From Puccinia triticina (Eukaryota > Basidiomycota > Pucciniomycetes > Pucciniales > Pucciniaceae): DNA of 64,000 bases. The stretch lies in the NCBI RefSeq assembly GCF_026914185.1, contig NC_070559.1, positions 620,001-684,000 of the forward strand, in the 5' to 3' direction. Both the position numbers and the translations under genes were made by a program. Below the pieces are notes generated by a model. That model was not told the origin of the DNA. It did no database searches and was given only the letters and a program-made list of their open reading frames with translations. This document shows positions 53,785 to 64,000 of the stretch, piece after piece (the stretch's first letter is position 1; every line of letters begins with the position of its first letter).

Positions 53785-54001
53785 CACTGCCAGCATATTT
53801 GGCTGGGATGAAGACATCCCAGTTTAACTAGGATGCACTCAACCAATTTAAAATGGGTTGATCTCATCCAATGAAATATAAAACCAAGGGGGGGTACCTT
53901 GGATTTATATTTAATCAGTTGAGATCAACCAAGTTTAAATTGGTTGAGTTCATCCCGGTTTAACTGGGATAACCTCAACCCATCCAATTATGCTGGCAGT
54001 G
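53785..54001. mobile_element. CACTG-ended MITE, 217 bp, in hAT gene
   Basis: Nearly the whole element is one palindrome: CACTGCCAGCATATTTGGCT pairs with the right end, and CAACCAATTTAAAATGGGTT faces AACCAAGTTTAAATTGGTTG. Exact AGG duplications flank it (53782-53784 and 54002-54004). It belongs to the same family as 48744-48929. Confidence 0.9.
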
Positions 54002-54562
54002 AGGAAAAGCTTGGAAAGTTGCGGCAAATGCTCTCAGTACAAGCTACATGTCGTACATGCCACCCAAGCTCTCTGATCAGTGTGACAAGCACGGTAGGCG
54101 CATGATAAGATATTGTTGTAGATTGTGAGTCTCACTTTGTTCAGATAAATCATTTGAAAACTTAGCTGAAACCAATTTATATTAGATGTGGTACTAGTAT
54201 AAATTGTCCAACTTCAGACAGCTCATACAGCAACCTCAACAAACATGCTTCCATTTGCTTTTGCAAACTAAAAGAAACAAACTCAAATCAATCTCTTGTT
54301 AATGTGGGGATCAAGGGGACTGGAGACATTGACTCCAAAGAGGTCAGTAAATATCTTGAATTGATGATCTGCACAGAGCCGTCTGACCTCTTTGGCTATA
54401 CATCTAGTTCAATCAACTTTGTGCAGTTTGGTGTGCTGAGGTCGCACATCCTTTTTCAGCCCTGGTTGACGCTAGCCATCAAGAAATCCTTCATCCAATG
54501 GTTATCAAGTTTTTACCAACAAGACGGACAGTCTCAAAGGACATCCAAATGATTTACTTAGC

Positions 54563-55662
54563 CACTGTGAAAAAAACTCAAGAAATTGGTGTCAGTTGAC
54601 ATGCAATAACTTTGATATTACTTTGATTTGAACCTGGGTTCTTCCCTGTTCATTCCATGAGTCTTCCAGACTAGATATTTTCCATGTTCATTCCATCATT
54701 AACAGATGTAGTGCATGCACCTATGAATGGGTTATGCTTGCATGAAAGGGGTATTTCCACATGAAAGGAATAACATCAAAACTGTATTCACACATGAAAG
54801 GGATATGCACGCATGAAAGGGGAATGTGAAAAGGTGTATTTACACATAAAAGGGATATTTTCACATGATGAAAGGGGTATGTGCACATGTAAGGGGTGTT
54901 CATGAAAGGGATATGTATACATCAACGGGGTATGTGAAAATGAAAGGGTTACATACACATCATGAAAGGGGTTTGTACACATCAAAGGGGGATGTAAAAA
55001 TAAAAGAGGTATTCATGCATGATGAAAGGGGTGCATGCACAGGAAAGGTGTGAATATGAAAGGGGTGTGCACATGAAAGGGATATATACACATGAAATGG
55101 GTATTTGCACACAAAAGGGATATGTGCACATGAAAGTGGTATGTGATGAAAGGGGTACGCGCACATGTAAGGGGTATTCATGAAAGGGATATGTATACAT
55201 CAAAGGGGTATGTGAAACAAAGGGTTACATACACATGATGAAAGGAGTTTGTACACATCAAAGGGGCATGTGAAAATGAAAGAGTTATGCATGCATGATG
55301 AAAGGGGTGCATGCACAGCAAAGGTGTGAATATGAAAGGGGTGTGCACATGAAAGGGATATATACACATGAAATGGGTATTTGCACACAAAAGGGATATG
55401 TGCACATGAAATCAGTATGTGCACTTGAAAGGGGTAGGGGAACATGAAAGGGGGATTGCACAGGTCTCAACTGAGTATCTTGAAACCTGTGCTAAGTTTT
55501 TTGTAGTTCAGAATTAGCTTGCATAAATTAGGTAATGTGCAAAGATTGCAGGGTAGAAGAAAATTGGCATTCATGGGTATGATCCTTGTTCTAATTGAGG
55601 ATTAACTTGAGTATGCTGGATGTCAACTGACAGCAGTTTCTTGAGTTTTTTTTTTCATAGTG
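54563..55662. mobile_element. CACTA-type non-autonomous element, 1100 bp, in hAT gene
   Basis: CACTGTGAAAAAAACTCAAG and CTTGAGTTTTTTTTTTCATAGTG are the ends, with CAGTTGACATGC subterminal words. Exact AGC duplications flank it (54560-54562 and 55663-55665). The interior 54720-55455 is an ATGAAAGGGGTATGTGCACA array, the reverse complement of the array in 30869-31805. Confidence 0.92.
54720..55455 (-). repeat. tandem array of ATGAAAGGGGTATGTGCAC units
   Basis: About 35 irregular units of 18-25 bp occur. A larger duplication is visible: the block 54880-55110 recurs at about 55150-55380 with few changes (GTTCATGAAAGGGATATGTA...). Minus-strand 60-80 residue frames are repeat translations. Confidence 0.9.
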
Positions 55663-57572
55663 AGCCATACAACAGAACTAAAAGTCTGTTCTGAATGTGA
55701 GTAGTGCTTTTCCTTGTTAAACTTATCTCAATCTTAGTAACTTATGATGTGATCTTCTAAATCTAGGCACACCAAGTGAAGGAGTGTTGTATTCAGGTGT
55801 TGATGCCTGGCAGTCGCCCAACAGGCTCAATATCCTAGGCACTGTCATTTACCAATTATTTGAGGACAATTCCCTTGATCCAAAGCTGGAGGCTATTCCT
55901 CTTGACTTCATTTGGCTGGCTGAAAGTCACACAGGCGAGTGTTTGGCACGGATTATTACTTTGGTGGTGGAAAAGTTTGGGATTCAAGATAAGGCAAGTT
56001 TTCTTCGTATGAACAGTTATGATACTCCCTTGACTGAACTTCAGGTATTAAGATCTGCCAGATTGTCAGCAACAATGTGTCAAACAACAAAGTAAAGGTC
56101 AAAGAGCTCAAAAAGCGGAAGTGGGGGCGGTTCAGAGGCAAGGCCCAATGGATTCAATGCTTTGCACACATGCTTAACCTCATTGCCCACGGCATACTCC
56201 AACCCTTCGGAACCCAAAAGAAATCCAAGGCAGCAAAAAAAACAACAACTGTTGTTCAAGACAACTCAGATGGATCGGGTTCTGAGGTTGAAGATTTGGA
56301 GGAATATGTACCCCAGTAAGTTGGGCTAGAATTCTGTGGCACAATCATGAAGCTGAAGCACCTTTCCTTTCCTCCTTTTTCACTTTGTATGATTGCAGGC
56401 TTACCCAAGATGGAGCCGAGTCATCCTCCAATGATGAAGATGATGAAAGCAAGGATGAGTTACTTGAACAAAACCACGAGGATGATGCAGTTTCTCTCAG
56501 CCTGGACGATATCAACAATGCGAGTGACCAAGAGGAATATGATACTTACGAGACCAATGGTTGCAAACAGACCTTGGCTAAAGTAATTATATTTTGATTG
56601 TTTTTTTTCAGGAAGATTAATACTGACGTGATTGCTTCAGTTTTGTGCAATTGCCAAGAAGTTGAGGTACTCCCCCAACTCCAAAATTGAGTTCATGCAG
56701 GTATGTCGCAAAAAAGGCTGCAAAACTCCGCATAACATCAAGCAAGATGTCCAAACCAGATGGAACTCGACCAATTGCCAACTCACCAGCATCATCTGGT
56801 GCCAGGCTGCCATGTAAGCCAGTCTTACAATGATGGATTATTATAACATTATTAAACTGATTCAATATTTTTACTCCAACACTGAATGGCAGTGTCACAC
56901 AAAAGGCACGGTATCAAGCGCAAGTGTCACTTCAAGACGTCCTACTTTGATTTATCGCGCGATATGGTTGACATACTCAACCCGTTTCATGAGATAACCA
57001 ATCAAATCTCAATTCATGGCTTGGCTTGCATATCAAACATTGTGGTGTTCATTGATCAGATCACGGAGCACTTATCAACCGCTATCACTGCTGTAAAGTA
57101 TCCACCGGCATTGAGAAATGCAAGCCGGGTTGGTCTGAAAATTACCAACAAGTACTATAGTCTTACTGACTCCTCAGCTCTTTATTGGATTGCAATTGGT
57201 ACATCTTTTTTTCCTTGTCTTAATCATTATTGTAGACTACCAACATGCTAAATCACTTGTCTCCTTCAGTGCTACACCCATCATTTCGGGACAAGTACTT
57301 CAAGCTCTTGTATTGGGAGCCCAAATGGATTGCTGAAGCAATAAGACTCGCTCGGGAGATGTGGGTCTCGTTTACAAGCCTCAACACATTAATCCTCCAG
57401 CCTCAGCGGCTCTGGTCAACCCTAAGGTAAGGAATTGAGTAGATACAATCTTATGATTGGCGAATGTTGATTGATTTTGTCTCCTCAGCCCAGGACAGGA
57501 ATGCTTGCCGGACTTGGCAGCGCTGCCGCGGCCCAAGGCGCAAACTGTTTAAGTGACCCTTTGGACATCTGG

Positions 57573-57710
57573 CTTGCAGGGGCACTCACCAGCAAAAAAA
57601 ATGATCACTTGTCTGCAAGTGACATCAAAAAGTACAAAGGCCCCTTTTTACTTTGCTATGTCACTTGTTGGCAAGTGATCATTCTTTTTTCCTGGTGATT
57701 GTCCTGCAAG
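57573..57710. mobile_element. 138-bp hairpin MITE in hAT gene
   Basis: CTTGCAGGGGCACTCACCAG faces CTGGTGATTGTCCTGCAAG, and inside AATGATCACTTG...CAAGTGACAT faces ATGTCACTTG...CAAGTGATCATT. It splits the coding piece between DPLDIWLA and EPVNPLKWW. The target duplication is unclear. Confidence 0.65.
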
Positions 57711-58115
57711 ATAGCGAACCGGTCAATCCCCTGAAGTGGTGGTTGACACAGAAGAAACCCGGGAACACGCATGGGGGCCTGTTACAAATGGCACTTGATG
57801 TGTTGAGCTGTCCCAGTGAGTAAATCCCAACCTAAAACCTCTTGTGGCGCAGAAATTGATATATATTATTTTCAGCCACATCTGTTGATGTTGAGCGGGC
57901 TTTTAGTTTTGGACAAGATTATGTGTCACAAAAGAGACACCGGCTCTCAGCAAGATCACTAAGTAGGGGAATGAAGGTTGCATTCTACTCCAAGAATGAA
58001 ATGATCAAGGAAGGGGTTTTGGAAAGGTGGAAAGATAAGATTCAGAACAAGAAAAAGGAAAAAGATAAGGGTAAAAAAAAGGCAATAGCCATAGAAGTAG
58101 ACAATTAGTTATATG

Positions 58116-59634
58116 GGTTTACTTTGCGCACGGAGGGAAACTCGTTGCACATGGGAATTTCCGTTGACTGGACATCACGTGACGTCGGGCCCCCCTCCGT
58201 GCGCGCCACCAGATCCCCTCAAAGAACTATCCGCACATGGGGGTGCCGTGCGGTGACAGGTGGCTGGGTTGAGACACTCCGGCCATCCGGAGCAAACAAA
58301 ACCCTCAATGACTGGCACAGACCGGACATTGAGAGACTACATCCTTCTCGATGACCGGAATAGACCGGTCATTGAGAGGGTATATCACATTTCTCTTGAT
58401 GACCGGCATTCTGGTCATCGAGAGGACACATCCCCCTTGATGACCGGTACAGACCGGTCATCAGGAGGCTGCATCCTTCTCGATGACCAGTACAGACCGG
58501 TCATTGGGAGGCTAAAATCCTCTTGATGACTGGAATAGGCTGGTCATCGGGAGGCTACACCTCTCGATGACCAGCATAGAACGGTCATCGGGAGGCTACA
58601 TCCCTCTTGATGACCAGAATAGAACGGTAATCAAGAGGTTACATCCCTCCCAATGACCGGAGTAGACCGGTCATCAAGAGGATACATCTCTCTCAATGAA
58701 CGGCATTCTGGTCATTGAGAGAACACCTCTCTCAATGACCGGCATTCTGGTCATTGAGAGAACACATCCCTCTTGATGACTGGCATAGACCGGTCATTGA
58801 GAGGGATGTGTCCCCTTGATGACCGGTACAGACCGGTCATTGAGAGGGATGTGTCCTCTCAATGACCGGTCTATTCTGGTCATCAAGAGGGATGTGGCCT
58901 CTCAATGACCGGTCTATTCCGGTCGTTGAGAGGGAGTGACCTCTCAATGACCAGAATGCCGGTCATCAAGAGAGATGTATCCTCTCGGTGACCAGTCTAT
59001 CCCGGTCATTGGGAGGGATGTAACCTCCCAATGAATGGTGTATTCCGGTCATCGAGAGGATTATAGCCTCCCAATGACCGGTCTGTACCGGTCATCGAGA
59101 AGGATGTAGCCTCCCGATGACCGGTCGGTACCGGTCATCGAGGGGGATGTGTCCTCTTGATGACCAGAATGCCGGTCATTGAGAGAGATGTGATATACCC
59201 TCTCAATGACCGGTCTGTGCCGGTCATTGGGAGGGATGTAACCTCCTGATGACCGGTCTATTCCGGTCATCAAGAGGGATGTAGTCTCTCAATGACCAGT
59301 CTGTGCCGGTCATTGGGAGGGATGTAACCTCCAGATGACCGGTCTATTCTGGTCATCAAGAGGGATGTAGTCTCTCAATGACCGGTCTATTCCGGTCATC
59401 AAGAGGGATGTAGTCTCTTGATGACCGGTCTGTGCCAGTCATCAAGGGTTTTGTTTGGTACGGATGGCCGGATTGTCTCAACCCAGTCACCTGTCACCGC
59501 ACGGGACCCCCGTGTGCGGATAGTTTTTTGAGGGCAGCTGGTGGCGCGCACAGAGGGGGGCCCGACGTCATGTGACCTCGAGTCAACGGAAATTCCTGTG
59601 CGCAACGAGTTTCCCTCCATGCGCAAAGTAAACC
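58116..59634. mobile_element. long-terminal-inverted-repeat element filled with palindromic satellite
   Basis: The outer about 190 bp at each end are inverted copies: GGTTTACTTTGCGCACGGAG on the left, its near-inverse on the right, continuing through CCGTTGACTGGACATCACGT, GACGTCGGGCCCCCCTC and GTGCGGTGACAGGTG. The interior is the 43-bp array. Long inverted repeats without a gene suggest a Mutator-like or foldback class, but no 8-11 bp duplication is clear. It lies between the hAT stop and a truncated LTR. Confidence 0.8.
58300..59455. repeat. 43-bp palindromic satellite, ATGACCGGTC core
   Basis: About 25 units read ATGACCGGTCTATTCCGGTC, then ATCAAGAGGGATGTAGTCTCTCA. Each has two inverted pairs: GACCGG(T)...CCGGTC and CTCTCAAT...ATCAAGAGGG. 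The right half (from about 58790) is reversed relative to the left, so the array is itself a large palindrome. It uses the same words as 2116-2236 and 3077-3375. Confidence 0.92.
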
Positions 59635-60319
59635 TGTAGTATGTTACTTTTCACACATAGCTTTTACAAGTGACAATTGGTTATAAATTGTCACGTGTCA
59701 AAGCAAGGGAAGTTAAGTAACATAGTACAAATAATTTGCCCACAGCCAAGGAGGTTAACACGCCAAACTGTAGCCAATTCCCATAACCAAAAAGGGACTC
59801 TGTAGCGTGCACAGGGTCCCCTCCAATATTTAAAGGAGCCTTTAGGGCCTCAGGAATTAATCCCCCAGACTATTCACCCACCATAACCTGTAAGTTACTC
59901 GTGAATATTCTCCTCCTGCTTCCAGAGCAGTGTATCCCTTATAAAACCCCACCTAGCACGTCACAAATACTAGAATCTACCCTTAAAATTCAACAAATTC
60001 CCTTATAGAGCTAAATTCTTTAAAAATAATTGCAGTAAGACCACAGCCTCTGTCAAGCAGCCAATCAGCTTAAGCTCTTACCAGTTATTTTTACGCCTCA
60101 AACTCCTTGTTATTAATAATTATATATTATTAATAATAAAGTTCTTTACCTCTTACATAAGAGAGAAAACCCCTTGTAGTGGCTAATTACCACGTAACAA
60201 GCTTGGTATTATATTACCAGTGTTTTATTTCAGCACAGTTATAGTGCAAGGGCCCACAAACCCTAATTACATATACAATTTACGGTTTTTGACCCTTAGC
60301 TTCATAAACAGAGCTGTCA
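59635..60319 (+). mobile_element. truncated or short copy of the 1-kb solo-LTR family
   Basis: From CAATTGGTTATAAATTGTCA to CAGAGCTGTCA it parallels the LTR at 10607-11598: CCCCCAGACTATTCACC, GAATATTCTCCTCC, CAGCCAATCAGCTTAAGC, TATATATTATTAAT and CCACGTAACAAGCTT occur in the same order. The first about 300 bp of the family are missing, up against the end of the element at 58116-59634. The right end CTGTCA is intact, with no matching duplication. Confidence 0.82.
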
Positions 60320-61420
60320 ATGGGCCATGGTTATTGTTTCCTCTTGTGTCATCCCAAGCCATGTAGTAGATGCCTTGTTGGTTTTTTGCCTTGTTACCTT
60401 GTTGGAGGCTTTTTGTACCCTGTTCCCATCTTTCTCTTCGTCTCAGAACCACCTTTTTTCCCCTCACTATAAATGTAGAGCCTTTTGGCTCATTCTGTTT
60501 GTCCCCCATCAGATTGTCACTTTGTATCCCTGGTCACAGAATAAGAATTACATAGCCTATTTTACCACATATTCTACAGTATATTTTCCCCCTTGATTTT
60601 GTCTAGAAAGCACTATTCTCAACATCTCATCAGCCACACTTTTCTTTAAGAGTCCATACTCTTATACTTGTCCCATATTACTCTCCCGACCTGAGAGGCA
60701 GCTTTTCACGCACTCATCCCTCTCTAAGCTCTATTCCCCCAAAGAGTAGTTCCACACCGGGTGCCAAATGCCAACTTTATTCCAAAGGGGCAGCGGGGTC
60801 TGCCATGATGTGAAGTAAACAAGTGGTTTTGATTTGAAGACAAAGGCGGGCCAAAGTTGATTGTTATTGAGAATGAACACACGTGATTCTGAGATAGTTT
60901 TGCTTTGTTTGTCGGAGGGTTGCGCTGGTTAGGTGCAACTGGGACTCATGACCTGTTGCGACAAACTGGAGCAGCAAAGACGAGCGGAGAGAGTGTGTTG
61001 GAAGGATGTATTTCAATATAGGAATGAGGAGAGAAAACACAATGAGAGAAAAGGAGAAACTGACCTGGAGCAGCAAAGACAAGCGGAAAGAGTGTGTTGG
61101 AAGGATGGGGAAAGAGTTTGACCAACACTGCTGCTCCAGGTTATATAGAGCTCTGAGAGAAGAGAGAGAGGATGTCACAGTATGTGACATATACATGACA
61201 TGAAAGATTGAAGCATACTACACAATGAGCCACCTTAACACTTATTGGGCCAGAGGATCAGTGGCAGACCTCTGCGCTGCGCTAAAAGTGCTGCTGATGT
61301 CAGCGTGGGGCAGCGGTTTCACTGTTGCCAATGCAAACAAATCTGAAATCACATTCATCAAGAAAAAATCCAATGATAAGCCCATGTTGCTCATGGCCTG
61401 CCTTGTGTCTAGGAAAACCC
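60320..61420. other. unassigned, LTR-like features on the minus strand
   Basis: Plus-strand CTCTATTC.CCC...GAGTAGTTCCACA (60728-60755) is shared with 31949-31977 and ends in CCACA like the Gypsy LTR. A TATATAA-type box on the minus strand lies near 61140. Two about 46-bp direct repeats (CTGGAGCAGCAAAGAC.AGCG...GTGTGTTGGAAGGATG) start near 60966 and 61069. This may be a decayed LTR; limits uncertain. Confidence 0.4.
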
Positions 61421-61508
61421 TGTTGAGTTGTCTGTTAGTCTGCTACCACAATTTATTACCAGAGTATGGAGGGCTGTTGGACTGACTCATGAGCACTACC
61501 AACCAACA
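61421..61508 (+). mobile_element. 5' part of a tRNA-bearing LTR, cut by Gypsy element 3
   Basis: TGTTGAGTTGTCTGTTAGTC through CACTACCAACCAAC matches the first about 85 bases of the LTR at 36534-36748. It is cut at 61508, where the minus-strand Gypsy LTR begins. The tRNA-like part is not present on this side and may lie beyond the window. Confidence 0.85.
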
Positions 61509-61827
61509 TGTAAGGGCTCAGTCTAGCCCTTCACTGAATCCCTCAGATATCAGCGTAGTCCGTTACGAGACCGTATGTCTTGGAGAGAACCAAATTTCTA
61601 GAACCAGTGGTTGTATTGCTAGCTCAGTAGAAATAGTCAGTCGCGGTTCTCTCTATATACAAATGTATTGAAAGACAAATGAAAGAAGAAATGAGAGCTT
61701 ACCTAGCTCAGTAGAAATAGTCAGTCGCAGTTCTCTACTGAGCTAGGTGGGAGGTGGGGAGCCGTGGACTAAGAGCGCGGGTCCGTGTGATTGTGTTGTG
61801 ATATCCGTGTGAAACGCGGAGCTCACA
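61509..61827 (-). mobile_element. 3' LTR of Gypsy element 3
   Basis: On the minus strand it starts TGTGAGCTCCGCG, just after the polypurine run ATATAGGGGGGGAGAC, and ends GAGCCCTTACA, giving 319 bp. It contains a duplicated TAGCTCAGTAGAAATAGTCA (near 61620 and 61705) and a hairpin CCTAGCTCAGTAGA/TCTACTGAGCTAGG. The matching 5' LTR lies outside the window. Confidence 0.8.
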
Positions 61828-61865
61828 GTCTCCCCCCCTATATTTGTGCGGGAAGGAGTGTGGAA

Positions 61866-64000
61866 TCAGGTGGGCGATGTTGTCGGCGGAGTGTTGGGGG
61901 ATGGGGAAATGCTGGCTGGGAGGACGCAAGGCTTGAGTTTGGAGACGTGGAATGTTGCGTGGCGCTTGTCACCATCCGGGAGTGCGAGTTGTACGCTCTG
62001 GCCATTGTTGAAAACTTGTAGGACCCGGTATGGTCCTTCAAAGCGTTCCTTAAGCTTATCCACACCGCCTTGATGGCGGCCTCGCCAGTCGGCTGAATCC
62101 AGGAATACCCAAGAGTCTGGAAGGATTGGGGGCCGGTCTCGTTGATGTCGGTTGTGTTGAATTGCCTGCCGGATGCGACTTGTCCAAAGCGCGTCTCGAG
62201 CTTCTGCCCACGCATCCTCCCTCGTCTGTAGCCAGCGTTCAAGAGTGGGCGCGGAGTCCGCGACGCCGTCTTTGGAGGGAAAAAGGCGGGGCTTGCGACC
62301 GAAGAATAACTCTAATGGGCTGTAGCCGGTCGCCACATTGACTGCGGAATTGATTGCAAATTCTACCGCCGGTAGCGACTCTAGCCACTTGCTCTGTTGT
62401 TTGGCTGTGAAGGACCGGAGGATCTGGCCGATTGTTTTGTTGCTACGCTCGCTGCGCACATCGGCTTGGGGATGGAAGGCGGAGGTCATGTGAAAGTTAA
62501 TGTGTGGCTTATCCATCAATGCCTTCCAGAACTTCGAGGTCCACGCTTTGTCGCGGTCACTAATGATCGTCCAGGGGGCTCCAAAGGTGGCGATCCAGCC
62601 GGCAAAGAAGCGTGCTGCTGTTTTTTCTGCGGTGTCCTTCTGGAGCATTGGAATGATGCGTGTGTAACCCGAGAGCCTACAGGTACATGTCAGTATCATA
62701 TCGTAGTGAGCTGACTGGCGGAGTGGTCCCACGAAGTCGATGGCAATGTCCGAAAGAGGCGTAGATGGTACGGCGGGAGTTTGCATCTTTCCTGTGGGAG
62801 CCGTGGTGGGTGCCTTTGTCCGTTGACATACCTCACAGCTTTTGACAAAACCGAGGGTGTCCTGAGAGATGCCCGGCCAGAAGAAATCCCGCCGCAGCTC
62901 GACGACGGTCTTGAGATATCCAAGGTGGCCGAGTCTGAGGTGGGCTTCTTCAATCAAGCTCGTGCGGAGGGACTTGTCGGCAGGGATCACCAGCCGGAAG
63001 TCCACGAAGAGGAGCCCGTCCAATTTGACACAGTCCTCCCGAAGAGGGAGGGCCTCTTTAAGGGACTTACAGAACTTATCAGTCTGATAGCTGAGTCGGA
63101 CACGATCTTGGATTGTCGAGGATAGGGAGGTCCCAATCTCCGTGAGAGCGGCCACGCACGCAACATCGCCTGGTTCGATGGTTAGATCGTCTTCGCCCCC
63201 GTTCCTTCGCGACAGCGCGTCCGCCACCGTGTTCTTGTCCCCTCGGATATATTCAAACCGCAAATCGAAGTCTGCCAGGAGCTCCGTCCACCTTGCTTGT
63301 CGGCGGCTTAGGTTCCGTTGTTTCATGAAGTGGATGAGAGAGTGATGGTCAGTCAGGACATTGACCTTCATCCCAAGTAGTAGCATCTTCCATTTTTGGA
63401 GAGCGTGAATGACCGCCAAGAGCTCTTGCTTGTGAACCGGGTAATTGCGTTCTGCTGGCGTCATCTGATGCGATGGGTGATGCTCCTTTCCAGTCTTTCC
63501 CTTGGAACAGTGCAGCGCCGAGCCCCAATCCACTGGCGTCGGTAAAAAGCCACAGGGGATCGTCCGAGTCATAGTCGACATTTTTCAGGCAGGGAAGCGA
63601 AGTCATTATGCGTTTAATGTTATTAAAGGCGTCATCTTCTGCTTTACCCCAGGTGAAATCCTTGGGGTCCCGTTTACTACTCGTCAAGGGTGTGAGGGTG
63701 CCGACGTATTGTTGAAGCCCCCAGATGAATTTCTTCATCCACTGGACTGTTCCAAGGAATTTCTTGACTCCTTTCGCAGATCAAGGTGTCGGCCAATCCT
63801 GAACGGCTGTAATCTTGCTATCGTCTGGTTGAATACCCTCCTCAGAGACCCAATGTCCGAGGAACTTGATTTTTGTCCGAAAGAGATTTGTCTTCTTGGG
63901 GCTACAGTACAATTTGGCGGCCCGAAGTCGGCTGAGTACTCGGCGGACATGATCGGCGTGTTCGTTGAAGGAGCTTGAAAAAACAACAATGTCGTCTAGG
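61866..64000 (-). pseudogene. Gypsy element 3 pol: RT end, RNase H, integrase (runs off window)
   Basis: From the window edge the minus strand reads LDDIVVFSSSFNEHADHV, the RT catalytic box, then FLGHWVSEEGIQPD. A TGA at 63783-63781 interrupts the RT thumb. KKFIWGLQQYVGTLTPL and RNase H (LWLFTDASGLGLGAALFQGK) follow; near 63490 the frame shifts into a 571-codon frame with NVLTDHHSLIHFM. Integrase has HLRLGHLG, CEVCQRTK, AIDFVGPL, ISDRDKAWTSKFW and FHPQADVRSERSNKT. The tail ends VSKLKPCVLPASI with no clear chromodomain. The sequence differs clearly from the Gypsy at 16309-28221. One stop and one shift make this copy inactive. Confidence 0.88.

Larger units (their letters stand above)
53246..58108 (+). 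pseudogene. hAT transposase gene, multi-exon, broken by insertions
   Basis: A terminal-type sequence AGATGGCACTTCGGTACCCG is near 53250. Coding pieces follow: a basic Ser/Pro-rich N-terminus (53515-53730), a BED-type zinc finger with C..C...H....C (54190-54290), GVDAWQSPNRLNILGTVIYQ (55798-55860), KWGRFRGKAQWIQCFAHMLN (56118-56180), and DVQTRWNSTNCQLTSI (about 56748-56795). VVFIDQITEHLSTAITAVKY (57043-57102) and LHPSFRDKYFKLLYWEP follow, then the hAT dimerisation motif TSVDVERAFSFGQDYVSQKR (57886-57945), ending VDN-TAG. Short GT-AG introns separate pieces (one ends CAG at 57877). Two CACTA-type elements and a hairpin element interrupt it. The protein would cut and move hAT elements with 8-bp duplications. 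Confidence 0.82.

Noticed and set aside
58300..59455. CRISPR-like array of 43-bp repeats
   Set aside because: Repeats run head to tail without unique spacers, reverse orientation mid-array, and lie in a eukaryotic transposon with no cas genes.

Overview
The window looks like nuclear DNA of a repeat-rich fungus, most likely a basidiomycete and possibly a rust (Pucciniales). This is inferred from the transposon types, the introns of about 45-80 bases and a secreted sedolisin protease gene; no rRNA or organelle marker settles it. I can support one apparently intact host gene, a multi-exon tripeptidyl-peptidase on the minus strand at 42247-45365. A short decayed fragment resembling polyprenyl diphosphate synthase lies at 8860-9037. 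Nearly everything else is mobile or repetitive DNA, and most long open frames belong to transposons or are translations of tandem repeats.

Layout. 0-9 kb: unassigned DNA with inverted repeats, a 997-bp solo LTR (5625-6621) and a 215-bp solo LTR that contains a tRNA-like sequence (8291-8505). 9.9-15.8 kb: a degenerate Ty1/Copia element, interrupted by a 992-bp solo LTR and by a 247-bp CACTA-type miniature element. 16.3-28.2 kb: a young, nearly complete Ty3/Gypsy element with 925-bp LTRs that I read as differing at one position. It has separate gag-protease and pol frames joined by a canonical -1 frameshift heptamer, and between pol and the 3' LTR it carries an antisense gene with spliced structure. 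29.7-31.8 kb: a non-autonomous hAT element full of palindromes, then a non-autonomous CACTA element filled with a tandem array. 32.7-41.4 kb: a four-level nest. A foldback element with AGGGGGTT ends is split by a 4.9-kb CACTA-type element and by a second 1.36-kb foldback; inside the CACTA element a palindromic satellite is itself split by a tRNA-bearing TRIM and by an internally deleted Gypsy element. 42.2-45.4 kb: the protease gene. 46-49 kb: small MITEs. 49-58 kb: two hAT transposase genes (one a wreck, one nearly full length but broken by insertions) and a Copia gag fragment. 58.1-59.6 kb: a long-inverted-repeat element filled with a 43-bp palindromic satellite. 59.6-64 kb: LTR fragments and the 3' half of a second Gypsy lineage on the minus strand that runs off the window.

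How the parts relate. Target-site duplications let the insertion order be read: 3 bp for CACTA-type elements, 4 bp for two Gypsy elements, 5 bp for the solo LTRs and TRIM, 6 bp for the AGGGGGTT foldbacks, and 8 bp (7 matching) for the hAT element. Removing the solo LTR and the MITE from the Copia element puts its coding segments back in one frame. The most notable observations are the tRNA-bearing LTR family, the spliced antisense gene in the young Gypsy element, its UUUUUUA frameshift site, and the repeated finding of palindromic minisatellites with a GAGGGA/TCCCTC core inside unrelated DNA transposons.
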